DNA of 64,000 nt from Streptomyces ferrugineus (GTDB lineage: Bacteria; Actinomycetota; Actinomycetes; Streptomycetales; Streptomycetaceae), in the NCBI RefSeq assembly GCF_015160855.1, contig NZ_CP063373.1, forward strand, positions 1,674,001 through 1,738,000, given 5' to 3'. Position 1 is the stretch's first letter; every line of letters begins with the position of its first letter. Below the pieces are notes generated by a model that was not told where the DNA came from, did not search any database, and was given only the letters and a program-made list of their open reading frames with translations. Shown one piece after another: positions 23,986 through 32,554 of this stretch. The translations under genes were made by a program, and so were the position numbers.

Positions 23986-24522
23986 GTGCCGCATGTCCTG
24001 GTCCTCAACGCGTCGTACGAGCCGCTCGGCGTCGTACCGCTCCGCCGCGCGCTCGTCCTCGTCCTCGAGAACAAGGCCGTATGCCTCGAGGAGTCCGGCG
24101 CCTTCATGCACAGCGCAACCGTCACAGTCCCCGCACCCAGCGTGGTCCGGCTCAAGCGATTCGTCCGGGTTCCCTATCGGGGGCCCGTTCCTCTTACCCG
24201 TAGGGCGCTGTTCGCGCGCGACGGGGGCCGGTGCATGTACTGCGGTGGCGTCGCAACCAGCGTCGACCATGTCATTCCGCGCAGCCGCGGGGGCAAGCAC
24301 GTCTGGGACAACGTGGTGGCGTCCTGCCGCCGCTGCAACCACGTGAAGGCCGACCGACACCTGGTCGAAATCGGCTGGCGGCTGCGCCACAAACCCGCTC
24401 CACCCACCGGCCTCGCCTGGCGCATCATCGGCACCGGGCATAGGGATCCGCGCTGGCTGCCCTACTTGCAGCCGTTCGGCGCGGACGACGCCATGGCCCG
24501 GATCGACGGCATTTCCGCCTGA
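23986..24522 (+). CDS. HNH endonuclease family protein
   Basis: 178 residues. The N-terminal half (VLVLNASYEPLGVVPLRRALVLVLENKAV) is typical of the small actinobacterial HNH protein family. The nuclease domain has a zinc pair in RCMYCGG (about 82-87), DHVIPRSRGG (catalytic His of the first motif at about 94), WDNVVASCRRCNHVKADR (HNH Asn and second Cys pair). These proteins are conserved housekeeping-like genes of unknown role, possibly DNA repair. GTG 23986 is chosen with AAGGAGG 5 bp upstream; longer in-frame versions lack a ribosome site. It is followed by two strong hairpins. Confidence 0.9.
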   Translation: MPHVLVLNASYEPLGVVPLRRALVLVLENKAVCLEESGAFMHSATVTVPAPSVVRLKRFVRVPYRGPVPLTRRALFARDGGRCMYCGGVATSVDHVIPRSRGGKHVWDNVVASCRRCNHVKADRHLVEIGWRLRHKPAPPTGLAWRIIGTGHRDPRWLPYLQPFGADDAMARIDGISA

Positions 24523-24543
24523 CGATCCGGGTCTTCGCATACC

Positions 24544-24569
24544 CAGGGGGTGTTGTGAAACACCCCCTG
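24544..24569. terminator. Hairpin terminator with GTGA tetraloop
   Basis: An 11-bp perfect stem (CAGGGGGTGTT / AACACCCCCTG) closed by GTGA, a GNRA-type tetraloop, 21 bp after the HNH stop. Confidence 0.8.
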
Positions 24570-24587
24570 CGCACGGCGCGTGCGCGA

Positions 24588-24624
24588 TCCGGCCCCGGGG
24601 GTCCCCCGTACCCCCGGGGCCGGA
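24588..24624. terminator. Second, bidirectional hairpin terminator
   Basis: A 14-bp perfect GC stem (TCCGGCCCCGGGGG / CCCCCGGGGCCGGA) with a 9-base loop, between the convergent HNH gene and the FtsX-type permease gene. With the hairpin at 24544 it gives a tandem terminator. Confidence 0.8.
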
Positions 24625-24644
24625 CGGTCATGGGGTGCCCGTGA

Positions 24645-26030
24645 TCACGTGTACCGCAGCTCCGCCGGCCGCACCGACCGCCGCAGCAACGGCAGCGAGG
24701 TGGCCGCGGCCAGCAGACATGCCGCGTACACGGCGACCGTCACCAGCAGCACGGCGAACGGGAGGCCGAGTGTCGCCCCCTCGACGGCGAGCGAGGCGTA
24801 CCAGACGCCGACCGTCATCCCGCCGAGGCCCGCCACCGTGAGCGCGGGGGCCAGCGGCAGCGCGGTCTCCAGCAGGGTCGCCCTCGCGAGTACCGCGTAC
24901 GGCACCCCGGCCGCCGTCTGGGCGGCCAGGCCCCGGCGCCGGGTGGCGACGGACTCGGCGGTGCCGACGGCGAGCGAGGTCAGGACGAGCGCGAGGGCGA
25001 CGAGGATCGCGGCGCCGGTCAGGTTCAGGCCGTTCTCGTAGAAGGCGACATCCTCGGCGTACTGCCCGTGGTTCGCGCGCAGGGCCGACAGCAGCACCTG
25101 CCGGATGCCCACGAAGCCGGCCGCCACGACCGTCACCAGCAGCACCGCGGCATGGGTACGGGCCGCCGCCCACGGGTCGTCGCGCAGCCGTCCCGCCGCG
25201 ATCAGCACCGCCGGGCTCTCGGCGCGGGCCGTGAGCCTCTCGCCCAGCCGGCGGGCGGACACCCCGGTCAGCCACACCGCCGCCGCGCCGACCAGCAGGC
25301 ACACGGCGAACACGGTGAACGGGGCGAGCGCGAACTCGAAGGGGACCTCGTGGAAGCGGGTGGTCACGATGTACACCAGCACCAGTGCCAGCACCCCGGT
25401 CGCCACCCGGAACATCCGCCCCGGACCCTCGGCCGGCCGCACCCGCCGTATCCGCCCCAGCGGCGAGGCCACCACCCGGCGCAGCGCCAGCGCGCTCACG
25501 GCCGCGCCCAGCAGCGGCACCCCGGCGGCCACCACGGCGATGCCCGCCCAGGCCAGGGGGTCGGGGCTGCGCCACAGCCGCAGCAGCGTCAGCACCGAGA
25601 ACACGGTGGCCGTCCCCGAACCCGCCAGACACGCCAGCCCCGACTCCCACGCCGCGATGCGCCGCACCTGGGCGGGCGTGGCCCCCGACAGACGCAGCGC
25701 GGCCAACCTGCGGTCCCGGTGCACGGCGCCGATCCGGGCGCACTGGCCGAGGAACCCGAGCACCGGCACGAGCAGCAGCGACAGCGCGACGATCACGCCG
25801 GTCCGGGTGCCGGTCTCGTCGAGCAGACCGCCGCCCACGGACATGCTGTGGTGGCCTTCCAACGGCAGCAGCGCGGCGATCACCAGCCCCAGCCCGGTCG
25901 CCAGCGCGGCGCCCACGGCGGTGAGGAGCACGCGCCACCATTCGCGGCGGTCCGACCCCCGGGTGAGCAGCCACGCCAGCCGGAGATCGGCCGTCGCGGC
26001 TCCGTACGCCCTTTTGTCCTGTGCTCTCAC
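24645..26030 (-). CDS. FtsX-type ABC transporter permease
   Basis: 461 residues with about eight to ten hydrophobic segments and two FtsX-like blocks. It contains RLAALRLSGATPAQVRRIAAWES in the first half and a matching ATRRRGLAAQTAAGVPYAVLARATLLE in the second, the coupling motifs that contact the ATPase. Large extracytoplasmic domains like those of MacB are short here. It is probably an exporter or an envelope-stress (bacitracin/antibiotic resistance type) permease. GTG 26030 overlaps the ATPase stop by 4 bp (GTGA). It is last in the padR-ATPase-permease operon. Confidence 0.88.
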   Translation of the reverse strand: MRAQDKRAYGAATADLRLAWLLTRGSDRREWWRVLLTAVGAALATGLGLVIAALLPLEGHHSMSVGGGLLDETGTRTGVIVALSLLLVPVLGFLGQCARIGAVHRDRRLAALRLSGATPAQVRRIAAWESGLACLAGSGTATVFSVLTLLRLWRSPDPLAWAGIAVVAAGVPLLGAAVSALALRRVVASPLGRIRRVRPAEGPGRMFRVATGVLALVLVYIVTTRFHEVPFEFALAPFTVFAVCLLVGAAAVWLTGVSARRLGERLTARAESPAVLIAAGRLRDDPWAAARTHAAVLLVTVVAAGFVGIRQVLLSALRANHGQYAEDVAFYENGLNLTGAAILVALALVLTSLAVGTAESVATRRRGLAAQTAAGVPYAVLARATLLETALPLAPALTVAGLGGMTVGVWYASLAVEGATLGLPFAVLLVTVAVYAACLLAAATSLPLLRRSVRPAELRYT

Positions 26031-26725
26031 GCCGTCACCCCCTGCGACGCCACGATGCCGTCGGTCAGCCGCACCTCGCGGTCCGCGTACGCCGCCACCT
26101 GGGCGTCATGGGTGATCAACAGGACCGCCGTGCCCGACTCGCGGGCCGTGTGCGCCAGGGCCGCCATCACCTGCTCGCTCGCCAGGGAGTCCAGCGCCCC
26201 GGTCGGCTCGTCCGCGAAGACGACCTTCGGGCCGGTGACCAGAGCGCGGGCCAGCGCCGCCCGCTGTGCCTGACCGCCGCTCATCTCGCCCGGCCGCAGC
26301 TCCTCCTGCCCCCGCACCCCGAACCGCTCCAGCCACTCACCGGCGGTCGCCCGCGCCTCCGACCGGCGGGCACCGGCGAGCAGCAGCGGCAGCGCCACGT
26401 TGTCCAGCGCCGTCAGCTCGGGGATGAGCTGCCCGAACTGGAAGATGACACCGAACTCCGTGCGCCGCAGCTCGCTCAGCCGCCGCTCGGGCAGCCGGTC
26501 CAGCCGCTCCCCGGCGTAGGTCACCGCGCCGGAGTCCGGGCGGACGATGCCGGCCAGGCAGTGCAGCAGCGTGGACTTCCCGCTGCCGCTGGCACCCGTG
26601 ACGGCGAGGATCTCGCCGGGTGCCAGCTCGACCGAGGCGCCGCGCAGGGCCTCGGTCCTGCCGTGCGCCTTGACGAGGTCTCGGGCCGCCAGCAGCGGCA
26701 CCGGGCTCCCCCCTTGGTTGCTCAT
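26027..26725 (-). CDS. ABC transporter ATP-binding protein, LolD/MacB type
   Basis: 232 residues. Walker A is GASGSGKST, the Q-loop is IFQFGQLIPELTALDN, the signature is MSGGQAQRAALARAL, Walker B is VVFADEPTGALD, and the H-loop is LITHD. The LDN..PLL and EPTGALD segments are diagnostic of the MacB/LolD/FtsE export group. It dimerises and drives the following FtsX-type permease. ATG 26725 overlaps the padR stop by 4 bp; its own stop overlaps the permease start, so the three genes form one tightly coupled operon. Confidence 0.93.
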   Translation of the reverse strand: MSNQGGSPVPLLAARDLVKAHGRTEALRGASVELAPGEILAVTGASGSGKSTLLHCLAGIVRPDSGAVTYAGERLDRLPERRLSELRRTEFGVIFQFGQLIPELTALDNVALPLLLAGARRSEARATAGEWLERFGVRGQEELRPGEMSGGQAQRAALARALVTGPKVVFADEPTGALDSLASEQVMAALAHTARESGTAVLLITHDAQVAAYADREVRLTDGIVASQGVTA

Positions 26726-27255
26726 ACTGCATCGACCTCCGCGGTCAGGGTGGTGAGCCGGGCCGCCGTGGTCGTCATCCAGCGGAGGTCGGCGTCGAGG
26801 TGGTTGAGGGCGTAGTCCGCCGAGAGCACGGTCGCGAGATCGCCGCCGGGCGCGGTCTTGAGCGCCGTGAGCTCCCGCATCCGGGTCATGTGGGCGGCGC
26901 GCTGGGCGCGCAGATAGGCCTCGGGGTCGCCGCCGGACAGGATCGACACGACGACCTTGGCGAAGATCTCGTTCGTCACGAACGGCGCGGGCGGCGCGAT
27001 CTCCCCGGCCCACCTGGCCAGTTCGTGCGTTCCGTCGTCCGTCGAGCGGTACATGGTCCGCTCCGGCCCGCCGTCCGAGTCGATGCCGTCGACCTCCGCG
27101 AACCCGTCGCGGACCAGCCGCTGCAAGGTCGTGTAGACCTGCCCGTAGGCCAGCGGACGGGCCTGCGGGAAGCGTTCGTCGTGCCGTCGCTTGAGGTCGT
27201 AGCCATGGCTCGGTCCCGTGGCGAGCAGGGCCAGCAGGATGTGGCGGGTGCTCAT
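26722..27255 (-). CDS. PadR-family transcriptional regulator
   Basis: 177 residues. The winged helix starts at once, STRHILLALLATGPSHGYDLKRR, with AYGQVYTTLQRLVRDGFAEV forming the recognition helix and wing; the C-terminal helices (about 95-175) are the dimerisation domain. PadR proteins commonly repress an adjacent ABC exporter. ATG 27255 is chosen because a -10 (CATAAT, 27268-27263) would start transcription at about that base, giving a leaderless message; an ATG three codons upstream (27264) would fall inside the -10. Two palindromes overlie the promoter, so autoregulation is likely. Confidence 0.88.
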   Translation of the reverse strand: MSTRHILLALLATGPSHGYDLKRRHDERFPQARPLAYGQVYTTLQRLVRDGFAEVDGIDSDGGPERTMYRSTDDGTHELARWAGEIAPPAPFVTNEIFAKVVVSILSGGDPEAYLRAQRAAHMTRMRELTALKTAPGGDLATVLSADYALNHLDADLRWMTTTAARLTTLTAEVDAV

Positions 27256-27262
27256 GCGAGTC

Positions 27263-27303
27263 ATTATGCACCGAGTACATGTACTGAGTGAATAGTGATC
27301 ACT
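27263..27303 (-). promoter_or_regulatory. padR promoter with two palindromic operators
   Basis: On the minus strand a TTCACT-like -35 (27292-27287), an 18-bp spacer and a CATAAT -10 (27268-27263). The perfect 12-bp palindrome AGTACATGTACT (27274-27285) fills the spacer, and the perfect 10-bp palindrome AGTGATCACT (27294-27303) lies just upstream of the -35. Their centres are 19 bp apart. This is the expected layout for PadR autorepression. Confidence 0.6.
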
Positions 27304-27428
27304 GGACCGTTCATCACGAGGCACGGAATGTGACGAGAGGCACGTTGTTGCCATCTGTACGTCTGCCATCGCGTCTGCTGGGTAGGGCTGCGTTAACCCG
27401 CGTTGCCGTACTCGACAAGGAGGCCCCC

Positions 27429-27701
27429 GTGCCCACAGCATCGGCCCTGTCCAAACCTGAGGCGCCCTTCGACTACGAGATGCAGTACTGCGTCTTCAGC
27501 GCCGAGGGCGCCTGCGCCGAAGCCCCCCTCACCAGCGAGCCGCCCCTTCCGGACGCCGAGCCCCTCACCAGCGAGCCGCCGCTCGCCGACGCCGCGCCGT
27601 TGACCAGTGAGACGGCCGTCTGGGACATGGACATCGACACCGGTACGGATCTGGGTATGGACACCGGTATGGACATGGACGTGGACTCCACGAGGCCGTA
27701 G
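27429..27701 (+). CDS. Small acidic repeat protein abutting malQ
   Basis: 90 residues, family unknown. GTG 27429 has a strong AAGGAGG 5 bp upstream, and the TAG stop touches the malQ ATG. The N-terminus is polar with the only Lys (residue 9); then PFDYEMQYCVFSAEGAC (13-29) with two Cys. Three 12-residue repeats start at 33, 45 and 57 (APLTSEPPLPDA and variants). The tail, 64-88, alternates Met/Asp/Thr/Gly (WDMDIDTGTDLGMDTG). It is extremely acidic with no signal peptide or membrane segment. The FDYEM segment in an otherwise Ser/Thr-rich short protein faintly recalls FxLD-type RiPP precursors, but no maturase is adjacent. A regulatory or leader role for malQ is the other option. Confidence 0.7.
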   Translation: MPTASALSKPEAPFDYEMQYCVFSAEGACAEAPLTSEPPLPDAEPLTSEPPLADAAPLTSETAVWDMDIDTGTDLGMDTGMDMDVDSTRP

Positions 27702-29837
27702 ATGACAGCGCAGCGGTCGGCCGAAGCTTCTGCCGAGGGTCCCGAGGGTTCCGAAGACCCGCAGAACCTCCCCTCCGACGATCTGTGCCGGCTCGCCGAG
27801 CTGCACGGTGTCGCCCCCTCCTACCAGCCGTCCGCGGACCGTACGGTCCCGGCCTCCGCCACCGCGCTCACCCTCGCCCTGGCCGCCCTCGACGTGGACG
27901 CGAGCACGCCCGCCGCCGTCGGTGCCGCGCTCGCCGCCCGCGAACGGGAGCTGCGGGAGCGGCTGCTGCCGCCGACCGTGGTGTGCTGGGGCCAGGCCGA
28001 GCCCGAGGCGCTGGCCGCACTGCCGTCCGGCACCCGACTGCGCGTCGAGACCGAGCAGGGCGAGAGCCGCGCCGACGCCGGCCGACTCCCGCTGGGCGTC
28101 CACCGGCTGACGGCCACCGCACCGGACGGCCGTACGGCGACCAGCCATCTCGTCGTCGCCCCGCCCCGCCTGCCCACCCCCACCGGACGCTCGTACGGCC
28201 TGCTCGTCCAGCTCTACTCCCTCCTGTCCCGCCGCTCCTGGGGCATGGGCGACCTCGGTGACCTCGCCGAACTCGCCACCTGGGCCGGACGGGCGCTCGG
28301 TGCCGGATTCGTGCAGGTCAACCCGCTGCACGCGGCCGTACCCGGCGCCCCGACCGATCCCTCCCCCTACCGCCCGTCCTCCCGCCGCTTCCCCGACCCG
28401 GTGCATCTGCGGGTCGAGGACGTGCCCGAGTTCGCGTACCTCGAGGACCACGAGCGCGTGCGGGCACTGCGCGAACGGGCCGGGCGGCTGCGCGAAGCCG
28501 TGCTGGAGAAGGGGGAGTTGATCGACCGGGACGCGGTGTGGGAGGCCAAGCGGGAGGCGCTGGAGCTGGTGCGCGAGGTGCCGCTCGGGCCGGGCCGGCG
28601 CGCCGCGTACGTCGACTTCCTGGCACGGGAGGGGGACGCGCTGGAGGACCACGCCACGTGGTGCGCGCTCGCCGAGGTGCACGGCTCGGACTGGCAGCGG
28701 TGGCCGGAGGGGCTACGGGACCCGCGATCACCCGAAACGGCCCGGGCACGTGGCGAGTTGATGGACCGGGTCGACTTCCACTCCCGGCTCGCCTGGCTCA
28801 CCGACGCCCAGCTCGCCGCCGCACAGCGCCTCGCGCGGGAGGCCGGGATGCCGGTCGGGATCGTGCACGACCTGGCGGTCGGGGTGCATCCCCAGGGCGC
28901 CGACGCCTGGGCGCAGCAGGCCTACTTCGCGGCCGGGATGTCGGTGGGCGCGCCACCGGACGCCTTCAACGCCCGCGGCCAGGACTGGGGGCTGCCGCCC
29001 TGGCGCCCGGACCGGCTGGCCGAGTCGGGCTACGAGCCGTACCGGCGGCTGTTGCGGGCGCTGTGCCATTACGCCGGCGCCCTACGCATCGACCACGTCA
29101 TGGGGCTGTTCCGGCTGTGGTGGGTGCCGCAGGGGCGGCCGCCGACCGAGGGGACGTACGTCCGCTACGACGCCGAGGCCATGCTCGCGATCCTGGTGCT
29201 GGAGGCCTCCCGGGCCGGGGCGGTGGTGATCGGGGAGGATCTCGGCACGGTGGAGCCGGGCGTGCGCGAGACGCTGCGCTCGCGGGGTGTGCTCGGCACC
29301 TCGGTGCTGTGGTTCGAGCGGGACTGGGACGGCGACGGCCGCCCCCTGCCGCCGGAGTCCTGGCGCGCCGACTGCCTCGCCACCGCCACCACCCACGACC
29401 TGCCGCCCACCGCCGCCCGCCTCACCGGCGAACACGTCGAACTCCGCGACGGACTCGGCCTGTTGACCCGCCCCCTGGAACAGGAGCGCGCCGAGGCCAC
29501 GGCCGACACGGGCGAGTGGCTGGAGCTGCTGTCCCGGCTCGGGCTGCTGCGGGGCTCGCACGGCGGGCACTGCGCCTCGGAGGAGGAGGCCGAGATCCAG
29601 GCCGTGCACCGCTTCCTGCTGCGCACCCCGGCCCGCATGATCGGCGTCTGGCTCCCGGACGGCGTGGGCGACCGCCGGCCGCAGAACCTGCCGGGGACGT
29701 GGGACCAGTATCCGAACTGGCGGCTGCCGATCGCCGACGCGGACGGGCGGCCGGTGACGCTGGAGGAACTGGCGGGGGCGGCCCGGGTGTGGGGGCTGGT
29801 GGAGGTGCTGCGCGAAGGGGCCGCGCGGCGGGAGTGA
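27702..29837 (+). CDS. malQ: 4-alpha-glucanotransferase (amylomaltase, GH77)
   Basis: 711 residues. An N-terminal extension of about 165 residues typical of actinobacterial MalQ precedes the GH77 barrel, which starts RSYGLLVQLYSLLSRRSWGMGDLGDL. Catalytic motifs are ALRIDHVMG (nucleophile Asp, about 464), VIGEDLGTV (acid/base Glu, about 512) and THDLPPT (transition-state Asp, about 566), plus NLPGTWDQYPNWR near the end. It transfers maltosyl and longer glucan segments in maltodextrin and glycogen metabolism. ATG 27702 directly follows the small gene's stop. No other mal gene is nearby, which is usual for Streptomyces malQ. Confidence 0.96.
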   Translation: MTAQRSAEASAEGPEGSEDPQNLPSDDLCRLAELHGVAPSYQPSADRTVPASATALTLALAALDVDASTPAAVGAALAARERELRERLLPPTVVCWGQAEPEALAALPSGTRLRVETEQGESRADAGRLPLGVHRLTATAPDGRTATSHLVVAPPRLPTPTGRSYGLLVQLYSLLSRRSWGMGDLGDLAELATWAGRALGAGFVQVNPLHAAVPGAPTDPSPYRPSSRRFPDPVHLRVEDVPEFAYLEDHERVRALRERAGRLREAVLEKGELIDRDAVWEAKREALELVREVPLGPGRRAAYVDFLAREGDALEDHATWCALAEVHGSDWQRWPEGLRDPRSPETARARGELMDRVDFHSRLAWLTDAQLAAAQRLAREAGMPVGIVHDLAVGVHPQGADAWAQQAYFAAGMSVGAPPDAFNARGQDWGLPPWRPDRLAESGYEPYRRLLRALCHYAGALRIDHVMGLFRLWWVPQGRPPTEGTYVRYDAEAMLAILVLEASRAGAVVIGEDLGTVEPGVRETLRSRGVLGTSVLWFERDWDGDGRPLPPESWRADCLATATTHDLPPTAARLTGEHVELRDGLGLLTRPLEQERAEATADTGEWLELLSRLGLLRGSHGGHCASEEEAEIQAVHRFLLRTPARMIGVWLPDGVGDRRPQNLPGTWDQYPNWRLPIADADGRPVTLEELAGAARVWGLVEVLREGAARRE

Positions 29838-29919
29838 CGGTGGCTCGGTGAGGCCGGCCCGCGCCTCATACGGCACCCCGGGCGCGCGGCCCTTCCCGTC
29901 GTTCGATACTTTTGGCCCC

Positions 29920-30177
29920 GTGGACAAGAAGAACGCCCTGCGCGCCGGCGCCCTGGCCGCCGGTACGACGCTGATGATGCTGCTGATGTCGTCCCCCGCG
30001 CTCGCGCTGTCGCGGGACGACGGCGACGACCCCGGGCAGGGCCTGAGCGTCATGGAGACGCTGGCCCAGTTCGTGATTGCCCCGATCGTGCTCTTCGCGG
30101 TCATCGCGGGCCTCGTGATGGTCCTGGACCGCTCCACGGACCGCCAGCCGAAGGCCAAGGCGAAGGCGAAGGCCTGA
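29920..30177 (+). CDS. Small membrane protein
   Basis: 85 residues, not recognised. It has a probable signal sequence (ALRAGALAAGTTLMMLLMSSPALALS), a short Asp-rich segment, then one transmembrane helix (FVIAPIVLFAVIAGLVMVL) and a basic cytoplasmic tail ending in repeated Lys-Ala (PKAKAKAKA). GTG 29920 is chosen. No Shine-Dalgarno is visible, but GATACT at 29905-29910 fits a -10 for a leaderless message beginning at about the GTG. A strong hairpin follows at 30201-30239. Confidence 0.72.
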   Translation: MDKKNALRAGALAAGTTLMMLLMSSPALALSRDDGDDPGQGLSVMETLAQFVIAPIVLFAVIAGLVMVLDRSTDRQPKAKAKAKA

Positions 30178-30200
30178 GCGAGGCTCTTCCCCCGTCCTTT

Positions 30201-30239
30201 CGTCGAGGGCGCCGACCTGCCTGGTCGGCGCCCTCGACG
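30201..30239. terminator. Strong bidirectional hairpin terminator
   Basis: A 17-bp perfect stem, CGTCGAGGGCGCCGACC with its complement, around the loop TGCCT. It lies between the convergent small membrane protein gene and the TetR gene and can serve both. Confidence 0.85.
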
Positions 30240-30259
30240 TGTTCTCAGGCTGGTGTCTC

Positions 30260-30841
30260 TCAGGCCGGGTGCGGCGCGGTCAGATACCGCTGCACCGTGG
30301 GCGCCAGCCATGCCACGACCTCCTCGGGGGCCAGCGCCACGGCGGGCGGGAAGCGCAGGACGTAGCGCGTGAGGGCCAGCCCGAGCAGCTGTGACGACGC
30401 CAGCGCGGCCCGCGCGGGGGCCTGCTCGGGGTCGGGGCACACCCGGCGGGCGAGCGGCAGCAACTGGTCCGCGAAGATGCCCCGCATGCGCTCGGCGCCG
30501 GCCTGGTTGGTCGCGCCGACCCTCAGCAGGGCCGTGAGCACCTCGTTCTCCTCCCACATGTCCAGGAAGTGGGTCACGAGCGCCCGGCCGGCCTCGTCCC
30601 GGTTCAGCGACCCCGGGTCCGGCAGCTTCAGGTCGATGGCCATGGCCGCCGCGAACAGGCCCTCCTTGTTGCCGTAGTAGCGCATCACCATCGACGGGTC
30701 GATGTTCGCGTGCCTGGCGATGGCGCGGATGGTCGCGCGCTCGTATCCGTCGGCCGCGAAGCGCTCGCGCGCCGCGTCGAGGATCGCGGTGCGGGTGGCG
30801 TCGGAGCGGCGGGGTGGGTGCTGGGGGCGGCTCTCGGTCAT
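30260..30841 (-). CDS. TetR-family repressor
   Basis: 193 residues. The N-terminal helix-turn-helix (about 14-60) reads TRTAILDAARERFAADGYERATIRAIARHANIDPSMVMRYYGNKEGLF. The C-terminal ligand domain (about 75-190) belongs to a common actinobacterial group (TetR_C_17-like). It is divergent from the FAD monooxygenase and very likely controls it through the 14-bp repeat array. The message may be leaderless: on the minus strand TTGTTT, 17 bp, TACAGT ends 7 bases before ATG 30841, with no Shine-Dalgarno. Confidence 0.9.
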   Translation of the reverse strand: MTESRPQHPPRRSDATRTAILDAARERFAADGYERATIRAIARHANIDPSMVMRYYGNKEGLFAAAMAIDLKLPDPGSLNRDEAGRALVTHFLDMWEENEVLTALLRVGATNQAGAERMRGIFADQLLPLARRVCPDPEQAPARAALASSQLLGLALTRYVLRFPPAVALAPEEVVAWLAPTVQRYLTAPHPA

Positions 30842-30980
30842 GCCGACAACTGTAGGTCAACGGGCGTGGGCAAACAACCGTAGGCCAACAACCGTAGGCC
30901 AACAGGCGTTGACACTTTCATTCTGGGCTCTTACTGTTGCCAACAGTCGTTGACCAACGTTCGTTGGCCAACAAGTGTTG
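30842..30980. repeat. Array of 14-bp iterons between tetR and monooxygenase genes
   Basis: Eight units in a 14-bp register. Five run from the tetR start codon: at 30842, 30856, 30870, 30884 and 30898. Three more are at 30939, 30953 and 30967. Best-formed units are GCCAACAGGCGTTG, GCCAACAGTCGTTG, ACCAACGTTCGTTG and GCCAACAAGTGTTG, each with an inner CAAC-N4-GTTG dyad. The upstream units are degenerate (GCCAACAACCGTAG, GCCGACAACTGTAG). The two blocks flank the -35/-10 gap of the monooxygenase promoter. Probably a multi-site TetR operator. Confidence 0.8.
30909..30937 (+). promoter_or_regulatory. Predicted monooxygenase promoter
   Basis: TTGACA (30909-30914), a 17-bp spacer, TACTGT (30932-30937). 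The -35 lies partly in the fifth iteron and the predicted start falls in the first downstream iteron, so repressor binding would block polymerase. Confidence 0.65.
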
Positions 30981-30997
30981 GCATTCGGGAGGTCACC

Positions 30998-32464
<1,467 letters not shown>

Positions 32465-32480
32465 AAAGAATGCTCGAAAA

Positions 32481-32547
32481 CTTTCGATGGACGCGACAGA
32501 TGGCTCGCTGCGACGGTGGACGGGTCGTCGTCACCGTCCATCGAAAG
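32481..32547 (+). promoter_or_regulatory. Long inverted repeat that can occlude the EamA Shine-Dalgarno
   Basis: CTTTCGATGGACG (32481-32493) is perfectly complementary to CGTCCATCGAAAG (32535-32547), 41 bases apart. The second arm overlaps the AAAGGA ribosome site (32544-32549) of the EamA gene. Alternative pairings exist: TCGAAA at 32474 with TTTCGA at 32482, and GACGGTG near 32512 with CACCGTC at 32532. Mutually exclusive folds suggest an attenuator or translational switch. Confidence 0.5.
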
Positions 32548-32554
32548 GACCTCA

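Noticed and set aside
30842..30980. 14-bp repeats considered as a replication or plasmid iteron origin
   Set aside because: No Rep gene or AT-rich region; position between a tetR gene and its divergent target fits an operator array.
32481..32547. 13-bp inverted repeat considered as the ends of a small mobile element
   Set aside because: Only 41 bp between arms, no target duplication and no transposase; an mRNA structure fits better.
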